From positions 140,747 through 204,746 of the forward strand of contig NZ_JBLXEC010000006.1 in NCBI RefSeq assembly GCF_048263515.1: a DNA stretch of 64,000 nucleotides. The letters run 5' to 3'. The translations under genes and the position numbers were made by a program. This stretch comes from Marinovum sp048263515. GTDB taxonomy: Bacteria > Pseudomonadota > Alphaproteobacteria > Rhodobacterales > Rhodobacteraceae. Below are positions 52,088 to 60,707 of the stretch, one piece after another (position 1 is the stretch's first letter; every line of letters starts with the position of its first letter). The notes under the pieces are model-generated. The model had not been told where the DNA came from, did no database searches, and worked only from the letters and a program-made list of their open reading frames with translations.

Positions 52088-52999
52088 TCACTCCGCGGCC
52101 TGTTGCAGATCCTCCGGCACCACGCCATCGGCCTCGGCTTCGGTATGCAGCCAGCGCCGGAAGGTGGCGATCCGCGGCTCGCCGGCGCGGCCCTCCAGGC
52201 AGGCGATGGCATAGATCGACATCGGCTGCGTCGTCACGTCGAACAGGCGCATCAACCGGCCCGAGGCCAGCGTGCCGCGCACCACGGCGTCATAGGCCAG
52301 CGAGACGCCCTGATGCTGCTCGACCATCGTAGTCGACAGCTCGCAATTGGGATAGGTCGGTCCCGGCGGTAGCCGCGCCCCGTCCAGCCCCGCCTCGGCG
52401 AACCACTCGGGCCAGGCATCGTCGGTCTCGTCATAGAACAGCGTCAGCCGCAGCAGGTCCTCCGGCCGCCTGACGTTTTCCTGCCGGCACAAGCGCGGCG
52501 AGATCACCGGATAGCGCGTCGAGGCCATCAGCGGCTCGACCCGCAGACCCGGCGAACGTCGGTCTGACCACTGGATCACCACATCCGCATCGTTGCTGGC
52601 AAAATCGAGCGAGGGCGCGCCGTTCGAGACCCTGAGCCTTATGTCGCGGGCAAACCCCAGCCTCGGCAGCCGCGGCACCAGCCAGCGCGCCGCAAAGCCC
52701 GGCGTGGACAGGACACGCAGCACCTGCGGCGCTTCGCGCACCGCCTCGGTCTCTCCGAGAATGGCATCCAGCAGATAGGTCAGCTTGCCGGCATAGGTCT
52801 CGCCCGTCAGGGTCAGCGCGATCCGGTTGCCCGAGCGTTCGAAAAGCCGGGTGTCGAGGAACGCCTCGAGCGCCTTGATCTGATGGCTGATGGCAGAGGG
52901 TGTCAGGCACAGTTCCTCCGCGGCCGACTTGACCGACAGATGCCGTGCGGTGGCCTCAAAGGCGCGCACGGCGGCGAAAGGCGGAAGTCTGCGTCCCAT
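52088..52999 (-). CDS. LysR-family transcriptional regulator (GcvA-like)
   Basis: 303 residues: N-terminal helix-turn-helix of the GcvA subgroup (LPPFAAVRAFEATARHLSVK, AAEELCLTPSAISHQIKALE) and a periplasmic-binding-like effector domain (VVIQWSDRRSPGLRVEPLMA). Divergent from the gene at 53111. Target unknown. Confidence 0.92.
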   Translation of the reverse strand: MGRRLPPFAAVRAFEATARHLSVKSAAEELCLTPSAISHQIKALEAFLDTRLFERSGNRIALTLTGETYAGKLTYLLDAILGETEAVREAPQVLRVLSTPGFAARWLVPRLPRLGFARDIRLRVSNGAPSLDFASNDADVVIQWSDRRSPGLRVEPLMASTRYPVISPRLCRQENVRRPEDLLRLTLFYDETDDAWPEWFAEAGLDGARLPPGPTYPNCELSTTMVEQHQGVSLAYDAVVRGTLASGRLMRLFDVTTQPMSIYAIACLEGRAGEPRIATFRRWLHTEAEADGVVPEDLQQAAE

Positions 53000-53110
53000 C
53001 TGCTGCCTGAATCCGGCTCATGCGAGCCTGAAAAGCGATCATTCGGTTCCCTTGGGGAAAGATCGTATCATCAGAGCCTCAAATCTCAAAATCAGACATT
53101 GGAGTGTCCC

Positions 53111-53638
53111 ATGTTCCGCTCCCTCGCTGCCGTGGCGCTGGCCACGGCTCTAGTCGCTGTGTCCTCTGTCGATCTGCGCGCCGAGCCCGGTGCAGTTCCA
53201 GCCTGGCAAGAGGCCGACAGCCTGCCGGCGCTTGTGGCTTCCCTCGAAGATTGGCTCGATCTCCACGCCGGTTGGCCGCGCCGGGCGACGCCGCCAACCA
53301 TCCGCCTTGCCAGCCAGTGGCAGGCCGCCGCGCGCCAAGGCGTCGCCGCCAGTTCGCACCGGGGCCGTCTGCGGGGGCTCTATGATCCGGAGAGGTCAGA
53401 GGTCCTGCTGGTTCGCCCCTGGAGTCCGCGAAAGGCCCGGGACGTCAGCGTGCTGCTGCACGAACTCGTGCATCACCGGCAGGCCCCGCATCACTGGTAT
53501 TGCCCCGCCGCGCAGGAACTGCCCGCGCACCGGCTGCAGCATGACTGGCTGGCAGAGCAGGGGCTGTCGCTGGAGGTGAACTGGCTGGCCGTGGTGCTGG
53601 AGGCCGGCTGCACCCCGCGCGACATCCATCCGGAGTGA
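53111..53638 (+). CDS. Secreted protein with an HExxH motif
   Basis: 175 residues. Signal peptide (MFRSLAAVALATALVAVSSV). The metal-site motif is HELVH at 117-121 in VSVLLHELVHHRQ, with a pair of histidines and a cysteine following (APHHWYCPAAQE) and a second cysteine near the end. This suggests a small zinc peptidase-like protein, but I do not recognise the family with certainty. Start ATG 53111 with GGAG. Confidence 0.75.
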   Translation: MFRSLAAVALATALVAVSSVDLRAEPGAVPAWQEADSLPALVASLEDWLDLHAGWPRRATPPTIRLASQWQAAARQGVAASSHRGRLRGLYDPERSEVLLVRPWSPRKARDVSVLLHELVHHRQAPHHWYCPAAQELPAHRLQHDWLAEQGLSLEVNWLAVVLEAGCTPRDIHPE

Positions 53639-53713
53639 GCCTTTGCTCATACAACCGAGCAGGCCGCGACCAAGCCGCCACCTGCGCGTCACGCCATCCG
53701 GCGCAGGCCCTCG

Positions 53714-54388
53714 TCAGAGCAGCTTCAGCAACTCCCGCGCGGCCTCTTCCGAAGAGGCGGGGTTCTGACCGGTCACCAGCTTGCCGTCCTTGACCACGAA
53801 AGAGGCCCAGTCGTCGCCCTTGCGATAGTCGCCGCCATTGGCCTTGAGCATGTCCTCGACCAGAAACGGCACGATATCGGTCAGCCCGACGGCCTCTTCC
53901 TCGGTATTGGTGAACCCGGTCACCGTCTTGCCCGAGACCAGCGGCTTGCCGTCCTGCCCCTTGGTGTGCCGGAACACCGCCGGCGCATGGCAGACCGCAC
54001 CCACCGGCCGGTCGCTGGAGGCAAAGGCCTCGATCAGCGCCCGGCTGTCGGCATCCTCGGCCAGGTCCCACAGCGGCCCGTGACCGCCGGGATAGAACAC
54101 CGCGTCGAACCCCTCGGGTGAGACGCTCGACAGCACGTCGGTCTCCGCCAGCTGCTTCTGCGCCGCCTCGTCCTGCTTGAAGCGCTTGGTGGCCTCGGTC
54201 TGGGTGTCGTCGGTATTGCTCGACGGATCCAGCGGCGGCTGCCCACCCTTGTGCGAGGCCAGCGTCACCTCGGCGCCGGCATCCTTGAAGACGTAATACG
54301 GCGCGGCGAATTCCTCGAGCCAGAAGCCCGTCTTCTTGCCGGTGTCGCCCAGCTGATCGTGGGAGGTGAGAACCATGAGAATCTTCAT
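53714..54388 (-). CDS. DJ-1/PfpI-family protein (Hsp31-like)
   Basis: 224 residues, type 1 glutamine amidotransferase-like fold. The nucleophilic cysteine is in VGAVCHAPAVF, the oxyanion Gly-His in YPGGHGPLWDL, and the N-terminal KILMVLTSHDQLGDTGKKTG block is typical of the Hsp31/glyoxalase III group. Probably a methylglyoxal or protein-deglycation stress enzyme. Single gene. Confidence 0.9.
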   Translation of the reverse strand: MKILMVLTSHDQLGDTGKKTGFWLEEFAAPYYVFKDAGAEVTLASHKGGQPPLDPSSNTDDTQTEATKRFKQDEAAQKQLAETDVLSSVSPEGFDAVFYPGGHGPLWDLAEDADSRALIEAFASSDRPVGAVCHAPAVFRHTKGQDGKPLVSGKTVTGFTNTEEEAVGLTDIVPFLVEDMLKANGGDYRKGDDWASFVVKDGKLVTGQNPASSEEAARELLKLL

Positions 54389-54590
54389 TCTTCGGCGTTC
54401 CTTTCTGTCTGCGTTTCAATCGGAGAGCCGAACAACCTGGTCGTCGAAGGCTTCTTGTCACCCCTGACCTACGAACGCCGGCGGGGTTTGTTCCATTGGG
54501 GTGGGGACCTTGGGTGCGTTGGGTCTGCGAATGCAGCAATCTCCGGGTGGGAGAGGCGAATGGTGCCAAAGGACCTGCCCACCGAAACGC
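54389..54590. other. Intergenic, promoter region of the DJ-1/PfpI gene
   Basis: No gene seen. From here to the right the GC content drops and gene density falls, marking the edge of the accessory region. Confidence 0.4.
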
Positions 54591-54626
54591 AAAACCCCCG
54601 GGCCTCTGCCGAGGACCTGGGGGTTT
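54591..54626 (-). terminator. Intrinsic terminator for the leftward two-gene operon
   Basis: AAAACCCCC...GGGGGTTT, extended inward by GG/CC and CCTC-tgcc-GAGG. On the minus strand it is followed by TTTTGCGTTT. It lies about 250 bases past the end of the gene at 54879. Confidence 0.8.
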
Positions 54627-54878
54627 CTGCTTTGACTTCAGCGCTTTGCGGAAGTTATGGCTCCGGCGGTAGGGGCCCAAGAAACAGGCTTCAACCTTCA
54701 GAATACAAACGAAAAAACGCCTTCGACCGCGGCATGACTCCGCGTGTGACTGCATTTGTGTCACGTCCGTGACATCTCCAGCAAGCTTTTTGTGACAGGC
54801 TGTCTTGCCGGCTCTCGGCTGCCTTCCTGGGCCGCCGAGGACGGCCCGCGCCACGACTTCACGCGGCGCGGAGAAAGT

Positions 54879-55316
54879 TCAGACCTCTCTGCCACGCAGC
54901 TTGATGGCAATCCGTTCCGCTTCCAGCAGGTTCTGGATTGCGGCCAGGCGAGAGGCGAGGTCGCGCAGACGGCTACGAAGCTCGATTGCCGCGAGGCCGT
55001 AGCGATCAACGACTTTCTCTTCGCTCGGTGGGTTGATGTCCCATTCCTCGGCGGGGATGTAATGAACGGTCGTCGCAGCCAGGATGACCGGCTCGAGGCG
55101 GTCAGCCAGTTCTTTGACAGCGAAATGTTCGTCGTCTTTGAAGATGGTGAGCCCCTCGATCTTGTCTTTCAGAGCCAACACGTCTGCCCGGAGCGCCCCT
55201 TCGAACGCCGCCGTTTCCTCAGCCCGGGAGATCGCGTCCAGTGTTGCGTTTGCGGTGTCGAGGGCACCCTCGATCCGCGAGGTCAGTGGGTCTTCCATTT
55301 TGGGTTCCTCGTTCAT
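54879..55316 (-). CDS. Hypothetical helical protein
   Basis: 145 residues, long helices with heptad-like spacing (IEGALDTANATLDAISRAEE and LRSRLRDLASRLAAIQNLLE), no membrane segment or motif. Start at 55316 or at an internal ATG six codons later. Its first codons overlap the stop of the upstream gene (ATGA), so the pair is coupled. Unknown function. Confidence 0.7.
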   Translation of the reverse strand: MNEEPKMEDPLTSRIEGALDTANATLDAISRAEETAAFEGALRADVLALKDKIEGLTIFKDDEHFAVKELADRLEPVILAATTVHYIPAEEWDINPPSEEKVVDRYGLAAIELRSRLRDLASRLAAIQNLLEAERIAIKLRGREV

Positions 55317-55687
55317 TTGTGGCCCTCCTCGTGATTGCCACGGGGCGATTGACCCGCGCAGGCCTCTTCGAAGGCCTCCCGAAGTTCATCCGCCAATAGG
55401 CAGATTTCCTCGACGTGGGGTGAGGCGGGGTCGAGCGCCGCAAAATACGCAGCTTCGGGGCGGGACGGATCATGCACATGAGCCAGAGAGAGCAGGTCAT
55501 GAAGTGCAGATACGTCGCGGCCTGCGCGACCGTGCAGCGAGTGTTCGGTCCTGAGCGTCTCGAACAGAGACTGAACTTGCTTGAGCGCGGGCCGGCCGCC
55601 CAGCAGGAGGGCGGCGTTCTGGAGCGCCTCCGCGTGTTTTTCGACGTAGTGGTGAAGGCACGTGGGCCTGGTGGGAATATCGAACAT
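55313..55687 (-). CDS. Hypothetical protein
   Basis: 124 residues beginning MFDIPTRPTCLHHYVEKHAE, helical. The ATG at 55687 has GGAGA five bases upstream; a longer frame reaching 55843 has no support. No family recognised. Forms an operon with the next gene and is of the small unknown type often found on plasmids and islands. Confidence 0.65.
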   Translation of the reverse strand: MFDIPTRPTCLHHYVEKHAEALQNAALLLGGRPALKQVQSLFETLRTEHSLHGRAGRDVSALHDLLSLAHVHDPSRPEAAYFAALDPASPHVEEICLLADELREAFEEACAGQSPRGNHEEGHK

Positions 55688-56394
55688 CTTGTCTCCATAG
55701 ATATAGCCCTCGGCGGAGTGCCTCGGGGACAAGAGCCGCAGCTTCCAATGGGGGAAGAAGCCGTTCGACTGCGTGCTGGGTGTTGGATGAGCTCGAGCGT
55801 CTGCAACGAGCTTCCGACACACCGGCATTGGCAAGAAAGACATTGGCCGAAAGTTTCAGAACCGAAGCACGAACGTGCAGATTTCCAAGGAAATTCACAC
55901 AAGTATCTGAAATTTATGAAGATTTTATCCTTTGATTCGCGGGGCCTTGTGGCGAGCGAGTTCGGGTGGCCTGCCGAAGGAAGAGAACTGGCTGGCCTGC
56001 CATACCTGCGTCGAGGTTGAACGGTTGGGGCGCCACCATGTCGACGTGGGCCGGGCCAAGAACCGGGACCTCCAAGCGATCGAAACTGTTCTCTCAAGCC
56101 CCCCAGCGTCGATCATTCCGGAGCCTCGGGGCGAGTCCGGCGGTATGTCTGCATGGGTCCAAAGTAGGTTAGCGCCTGCGGCAAATTTCCAGAAACCGCC
56201 CTCCCTGCGCTCAGGCGAAAGAGCATGGGCGGCCCGAGCCAGCCGTTCGCAAAGGAGCGCGCCGCCGCGGCGCAGCTTTCCAGTAAGCGGGCATCGGTGA
56301 AACAATTCGTCTATGTTGGGCCGACGGTGAGCTTCTTAGTTAGGTCACTCTTGCTCATCTCGTCAGCGTTGTGATTGTTGAAAGCGCGCGGGTA
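55688..56394. other. Gene-poor stretch
   Basis: About 700 bases. Low-GC DNA up to 55930, then mixed composition. I find no frame with both a ribosome site and a protein-like composition. It probably contains the promoter of the leftward pair and remnants. Confidence 0.4.
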
Positions 56395-56779
56395 TCATTC
56401 AGCCTGTGGTAATGGACCCCAACCGAACCGGCGCAGCCCTGAGACGCGGGTGAGGTAAAGCGCGGTGATGTCCAGCAAGTCGGCATCGAGCTGACCAGAG
56501 AAAAGCTCGACCAGACGGCCTGAGGCAAGGTCTCTGTCGATTATGTCGTCGGAAACCCGTGCAATCCCCAGACCGTTCAGCACCAATCGATGCACCGCCT
56601 CGTCGGTGCCTGCGGTCAAGGATGACGGCACGAGCACTGAGGAGGAAAGGTCGAAAAGGGCAGGGTGTTGATGTGCTCGGAGGTGGCGAACCGCACCCGC
56701 TCCAGGTGGACAAGGTCGGCCGGCGTCTCTGGCCAGCCGGTGCGATCCAGATACTCCGGGCTGGCAAACCAATGCACTG
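56395..56779 (-). pseudogene. Fragment of a LysR-family regulator with a frameshift
   Basis: On the minus strand one frame gives VHWFASPEYLDRTGWPETPA and HLERVRFATSEHINTLPF, and another continues SSVLVPSSLTAGTDEAVHRL, LNGLGIARVSDDIIDRDLAS and GRLVELFSG. Joined, they are the effector-binding domain of a LysR regulator. The frame changes near 56640-56650 and the DNA-binding N-terminus is missing. Confidence 0.75.
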
Positions 56780-56858
56780 GAGCTTCGTATCATGTCTGCC
56801 CTGAACCTGATTTGCAAAGACCGTATGAACCTTGGCATTGAATTGCCCTTGGATCGTG

Positions 56859-57011
56859 TCTGGCCTGGAGCTGGGCAACACCGCGCCCGTAACGAGGGCC
56901 ACCCCCTTTGGTGTGCCAGACACCTCAAACCCCGCCAAGGGCGTGGGGCTGGCCGAGAACCTTGGCTTTGATGCGGTCTGGCTGCGAGACGTGCCGGTTC
57001 ACGAGCCTTGA
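56859..57011 (+). pseudogene. N-terminal fragment of a luciferase-like flavin monooxygenase
   Basis: A reading frame gives SGLELGNTAPVTRATPFGVP and then NPAKGVGLAENLGFDAVWLR-DVPVHEP before a stop. This is the first 50 residues of an LLM-class flavin-dependent oxidoreductase. Together with the LysR remnant it was probably a divergent regulator-enzyme pair that has decayed. Confidence 0.65.
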
Positions 57012-57134
57012 GGCAATGAAGATCCTGCGCGCGCTTTCGGCGCTCGATCTTCATCGCCTCAAGGTAAAGTAGGGAACGAGTTTCACGCTTAACGCGGAGA
57101 TCTTCTATCTCGCTGCCATTCAGGTCCGACGGCC

Positions 57135-57479
57135 TTACCCGCCACAAGCCGGGCTTTCGAAGTTCGTGGCCCACTTTGCTCGGGCTACAGCATCCACCAA
57201 CCGTCGTTGGCGGTTGTCCAGCCGGCGCCAAGCCGAGCGAAAGTCGCGGTGTGAACCCGGCAGAAGGTCGTCGCGACCAAAGGCGAGGGCGATCGTGATG
57301 GCTTCGCTGGTCGAAAGCCTCCGCACCGCTTCCTCTGGCTCTTGCAAGCCAAGCAGAACCTTGCGGCACGCGCAGGCATCGTCGTTCGGCGCGTTCAGCA
57401 CCGAGTGGGCATCTGGGTCACGCGGGCCCTCTTTGAGTTCGGCTGAATGGAAGTTCTCTTGGATGGTGTAGTTTGTCAT
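57135..57479 (-). CDS. Hypothetical protein
   Basis: 114 residues, soluble, starting MTNYTIQENFHSAELKEGPR, with LSTSEAITIALAFGRDDLLP and FRSAWRRLDNRQRRLVDAVA. Ribosome site AAGGAACGG nine bases ahead of the ATG. No family known to me. The composition is protein-like, unlike its neighbours' shadow frames. Confidence 0.65.
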   Translation of the reverse strand: MTNYTIQENFHSAELKEGPRDPDAHSVLNAPNDDACACRKVLLGLQEPEEAVRRLSTSEAITIALAFGRDDLLPGSHRDFRSAWRRLDNRQRRLVDAVARAKWATNFESPACGG

Positions 57480-57915
57480 GTTTTCCGTTCCTTATATGGT
57501 TTGCCCGTTTGGGTAGGAGGGAGGTCGGACCCTCTTCAAATTTGAGAAACGGGTTTATCAAACTCACGCATATTTTCTCTTGCGACGGTCCGGGCCCACG
57601 CGGGCCACAGCTCTTCTGGTGGATTAAGCCACGGTGCCTCGGCCCGTCGGGTGACGCGGATGTTGCCGGGGTGATCGTCAACCAGCGATCCGGGGGCCCC
57701 AAGGGTGTGTTGTCTGGTCGCTGACGATGAGCGCCTCTCGGAACAGCTTGTGCGGTGTGGGCGCTACATGCTCCTGAAGCCCGCCCACAGTTGAAGCTTG
57801 AGGTAGCCGAGAGGTGTTATCTGCCGATCGATTGCGTGGTCGGCTGGCAGGCGGCGAACGGCAGCGCCTGCCAGCGTTATGGCCCTCAGCCTGCGGGGGG
57901 TAAACGAAGCCGTGG
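57480..57915. other. Intergenic, no gene seen
   Basis: About 430 bases. It includes the start region of the gene ending at 57135. No supported coding frame. Confidence 0.4.
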
Positions 57916-57962
57916 CCGTCCGGGAAGGAACTTGTGATGCCCGCGGGTTCCTTCCCGGACGG
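57916..57962. repeat. 16-bp inverted repeat after the nuclease operon
   Basis: CCGTCCGGGAAGGAAC / GTTCCTTCCCGGACGG, perfect arms around a 15-base centre, nine bases past the stop of the gene at 57971. It lacks a T tract on either strand. It may end the nuclease transcript or be a protein-binding or recombination site. Confidence 0.6.
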
Positions 57963-57970
57963 GTCCACCG

Positions 57971-59536
57971 TCAAGCACGCTGCACAGTAACTTTGTAGCT
58001 ATAGGGTCCCACGGTCTCGACCAAAACCGTGTCGCCAGCATTGGCACCTGTCCGAGCAAAAAATTCACGAATCCATCCTCGCTTCCTGAAGATCTTCTTT
58101 TTTCCATCCAAGTCGGTAATGGCGACGCTGCCTCCTCCCCACTCGACAGAGATGGTTTTTCGGGCCGCTGTCTCCATATTCGAGCCGCCCACGACATCTG
58201 CCGGAAAGGCGTTAAAGAAGTCTCGCAGATATATGTGGTTGTTCTTGATGTTACCCTCTGTGAGCTTTGCTTTGCCGATTACATCTCCGGAACCGTCAAG
58301 CGAACTCTGGATAGCGGGTCTCTCGGATTGCACTAAGACTGGTTCTAAGGTTTCGAAGACTTCGAATGAGTCCTTTTCGGCTCGCAAGGTTTTAACGGAT
58401 CGCCGACGTCCATTCTCAGCATGAAGGACGACCTCTGCAGCTGCTCTGGCATCCTCACCGGCATCATGATGTTCAAACGTCAGTCGCAGGTGGTTCTTCA
58501 GAGAGGCAAGTCCGTGGCCGCCGTTGCCTTTCAGTTCCGGCCAAGCTCTACGTGCTACCTGAACGCTGTCCCGCCAGTCCCACGAGGGTTCGGGGATGCC
58601 ACGGGCACGGCTGGCGGCCCTTATTGCGCTACGGTCAAAACCAGAATGCTGGTAGACGATCTGGCCGCTCAGTGCCTTTTCGAGTATCGGCAGAACCTCG
58701 TGAAAGCGGGGCGCGCCTCGCACTGTCGTCGCGCTGATATTGTGCAGATAAGTGAAAGCCCAATGATCCACTTCAGGATCGACATATGTCTTCCAGGTTT
58801 CGATCGAATTGTCGGGGCGCACGCAAGCGATACCAATCTGGCATATGCTCGCCCGGTCATGGTTTGCCGTCTCGACGTCAAGGGCGAAAAAGCGAAACGG
58901 GCCTTCTGGAAAAGATGGCACACTACCCCTGCGCTGCGTTTTGTGCAGAACAGGTGCAACGGCGCCGGATGAAGCCGCATTGTAGCGTTGTTTCTGGCGC
59001 TCGAGGGCAGCCAGCTCCGAAGCCCCATAGCCGAGCCGGGCGATGATCTTTTCTACCAAGTCCTCGGGCTCCGAATATACATCGGTGGCGCGGCGGTTCC
59101 ATGCGACAGCGTCCGAAGGCGCGAGCGCGATTACGTTCTGTTCGAGCCCTACGATGTCGACGTCATCGGGCAAAGGCACCCACATTGCTCTGCAATACTC
59201 GGCGATGAATGCGTTTCGGAGCGCCTTTGCAATGAGGCCATCAGAACGTGTCAATGGATCATTGCGCATCCGCCACATCCGCCCAGCGTTATACATACGG
59301 GAGAAATAATGGCTGCTGTCTTCTGATCCGGTGCGATGGCGCCGATGGATCCGCTCGTAGAATGTCTGCGATGTGGAAGCCGTCGAACCAATATAACGTA
59401 GGTCACCGTTGTGATCCACGAGGCCATAGATCCCGCGACTGTCCTGTGGGGCGTGGAACGTTCGTTCGGGCCTGGCCTCAAGAAGGCGGGCGAGAATAGT
59501 GTCTGGAGAATGCACAACGCTGCGTCCTGAATTCAT
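57971..59536 (-). CDS. Multidomain nuclease: GIY-YIG + DEDDh exonuclease + probable DNA-recognition domain
   Basis: 521 residues. Residues 35-147 match a GIY-YIG nuclease: GIY (35-37), YIG (48-50), E132 in VGLEQNVIAL and N146. Residues 215-375 are a DnaQ-type 3'-5' exonuclease: D220 and E222 in FALDVETAN, D301, H357 and D362 in HHDAGEDA. The last 90 residues (YLRDFFNAFPADVVGGSN, then RKRGWIREFFARTG) resemble the B3-like DNA-recognition domains attached to some restriction and methylation enzymes; this last match is from memory. Start ATG 59536 with AAGGACTC. Third gene of a leftward operon, 11 bases after the 318-residue gene. Confidence 0.8.
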   Translation of the reverse strand: MNSGRSVVHSPDTILARLLEARPERTFHAPQDSRGIYGLVDHNGDLRYIGSTASTSQTFYERIHRRHRTGSEDSSHYFSRMYNAGRMWRMRNDPLTRSDGLIAKALRNAFIAEYCRAMWVPLPDDVDIVGLEQNVIALAPSDAVAWNRRATDVYSEPEDLVEKIIARLGYGASELAALERQKQRYNAASSGAVAPVLHKTQRRGSVPSFPEGPFRFFALDVETANHDRASICQIGIACVRPDNSIETWKTYVDPEVDHWAFTYLHNISATTVRGAPRFHEVLPILEKALSGQIVYQHSGFDRSAIRAASRARGIPEPSWDWRDSVQVARRAWPELKGNGGHGLASLKNHLRLTFEHHDAGEDARAAAEVVLHAENGRRRSVKTLRAEKDSFEVFETLEPVLVQSERPAIQSSLDGSGDVIGKAKLTEGNIKNNHIYLRDFFNAFPADVVGGSNMETAARKTISVEWGGGSVAITDLDGKKKIFRKRGWIREFFARTGANAGDTVLVETVGPYSYKVTVQRA

Positions 59537-59547
59537 GAATGAGTCCT

Positions 59548-60504
59548 TTAGTGCTGCTGCTCGACGCGCTGCCAGGCTACGCCGCTCACGATGCCCCAAT
59601 GGCCCTTTTCGTTGGGGCGGCGCCAACGCGGCACCGGCATGGTATTGAGGGCTGACAGCGCCTCGGTGAAGGAGCTGAAATCCTGCTCTTCACCCTTCGC
59701 GCCTACCTGAAACTTGCCGTTTCGGATAAGGCCGCGATGAAAGATTGAACCGTCTCGCGCCACCGGCACAAAAATCACCCGGTTCGGGTCCACCGGAGTA
59801 TTCGGTTCGCCGCGATCCACGACCTGCTCTTCCTCGGCCCAGATCGAGCTCAGGAAGCCCTTTCTTTTCTGAAGCCATGTCAATGCGCTCATCGCGACGA
59901 CGCCACCTTTCGGGCCACGTTCGAGAGTGCCCTCCGATCCGGAAAGCAGGTTGCGGACGCGTCCTTCGGAGATTGACGCTAAGACCGACATGGAGTGGAC
60001 ATCTACTTCGCCGCGACCGGTGTCGAGCGCGTGGCGTGAAGATGCCAGGTTCGCGATCCTCACGATCGCGTTGCCATCAGCATCCATCGCGCGCACATCC
60101 GATCGGGCGGCAAAGGCTTCTACTTCCTGCACAAGTCCAGTGATCCATTCTGCGCGGGTCTCGACCGGGATCTTCTCGGGGGTGACACCATACATTCCGT
60201 AGAGCAGCGCATCCTGCAGACGCTCCGAGATAGGCCAGACCGTGCCGGCCGCAAAGACGTCGTCAACCACGTCACGCCAGGTCTTCGCATTCGGATAACC
60301 CTGATCCGCGACCGGTTGCACAAGCTGCCGCAATGGCGCTGCGGCGGCCTCTTCTCCTACAAGCCCTTCGACATGTTCGAGAGCCTGGATCAACATCTCG
60401 GCGATCCACTGCGCGTAATCCCAGTAGTGATGATTGTCCCCATATTGAAACTGCATTTCGATACAGGCTTCACGGCGTTCTTCGGCGGTCGATAAATCAG
60501 TCAT
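59548..60504 (-). CDS. Unknown protein, second gene of the nuclease operon
   Basis: 318 residues, no signal. N-terminal region helical and acidic (FQYGDNHHYWDYAQWIAEML). Around 165-215 a probable helix-turn-helix-like segment: SMSVLASISEGRVRNLLSGS and MSALTWLQKRKGFL. C-terminus beta-rich (RVIFVPVARDGSIFHRGLIR). ATG 60504 follows GGAGGAAAAA. Placed between a HicA-like gene and the nuclease, it could be the sensor or recognition partner of that system. Confidence 0.72.
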   Translation of the reverse strand: MTDLSTAEERREACIEMQFQYGDNHHYWDYAQWIAEMLIQALEHVEGLVGEEAAAAPLRQLVQPVADQGYPNAKTWRDVVDDVFAAGTVWPISERLQDALLYGMYGVTPEKIPVETRAEWITGLVQEVEAFAARSDVRAMDADGNAIVRIANLASSRHALDTGRGEVDVHSMSVLASISEGRVRNLLSGSEGTLERGPKGGVVAMSALTWLQKRKGFLSSIWAEEEQVVDRGEPNTPVDPNRVIFVPVARDGSIFHRGLIRNGKFQVGAKGEEQDFSSFTEALSALNTMPVPRWRRPNEKGHWGIVSGVAWQRVEQQH

Positions 60505-60518
60505 TTTTTCCTCCAAGA

Positions 60519-60707
60519 TCAACGGTGCAGGCGACGGATGGCGCTTTTGACGTTTTGAATGTTGCGGCGATCAGACGGGGTCGCTGCGGCAATGACAAAT
60601 CCTGCGTCGAACCAAAGCCGACAGTGGCGGCGAGAAACTTCGATCGTGCGAAGTGGAAAGCCTTCTGCGCGGCACAGTGCTTCGTAATTCCTGAAGATCT
60701 TTTTCAT
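60519..60707 (-). CDS. Small HicA-like (dsRBD-fold) protein
   Basis: 62 residues starting MKKIFRNYEALCRAEGFPLR and ending PSDRRNIQNVKSAIRRLHR. The C-terminal PSDRRxxxNxxSxIRR pattern resembles HicA-type mRNA interferases, but the catalytic GSHH-like motif is not clear (here VSRRHCRLWF). Weak ribosome site. It ends 15 bases before the ATG of the 318-residue gene. Confidence 0.5.
   Translation of the reverse strand: MKKIFRNYEALCRAEGFPLRTIEVSRRHCRLWFDAGFVIAAATPSDRRNIQNVKSAIRRLHR

Noticed and set aside
55925..56305. 126-codon minus-strand frame
   Set aside because: Trp/Arg/Ser-rich composition typical of non-coding frames in this DNA and no start signal.
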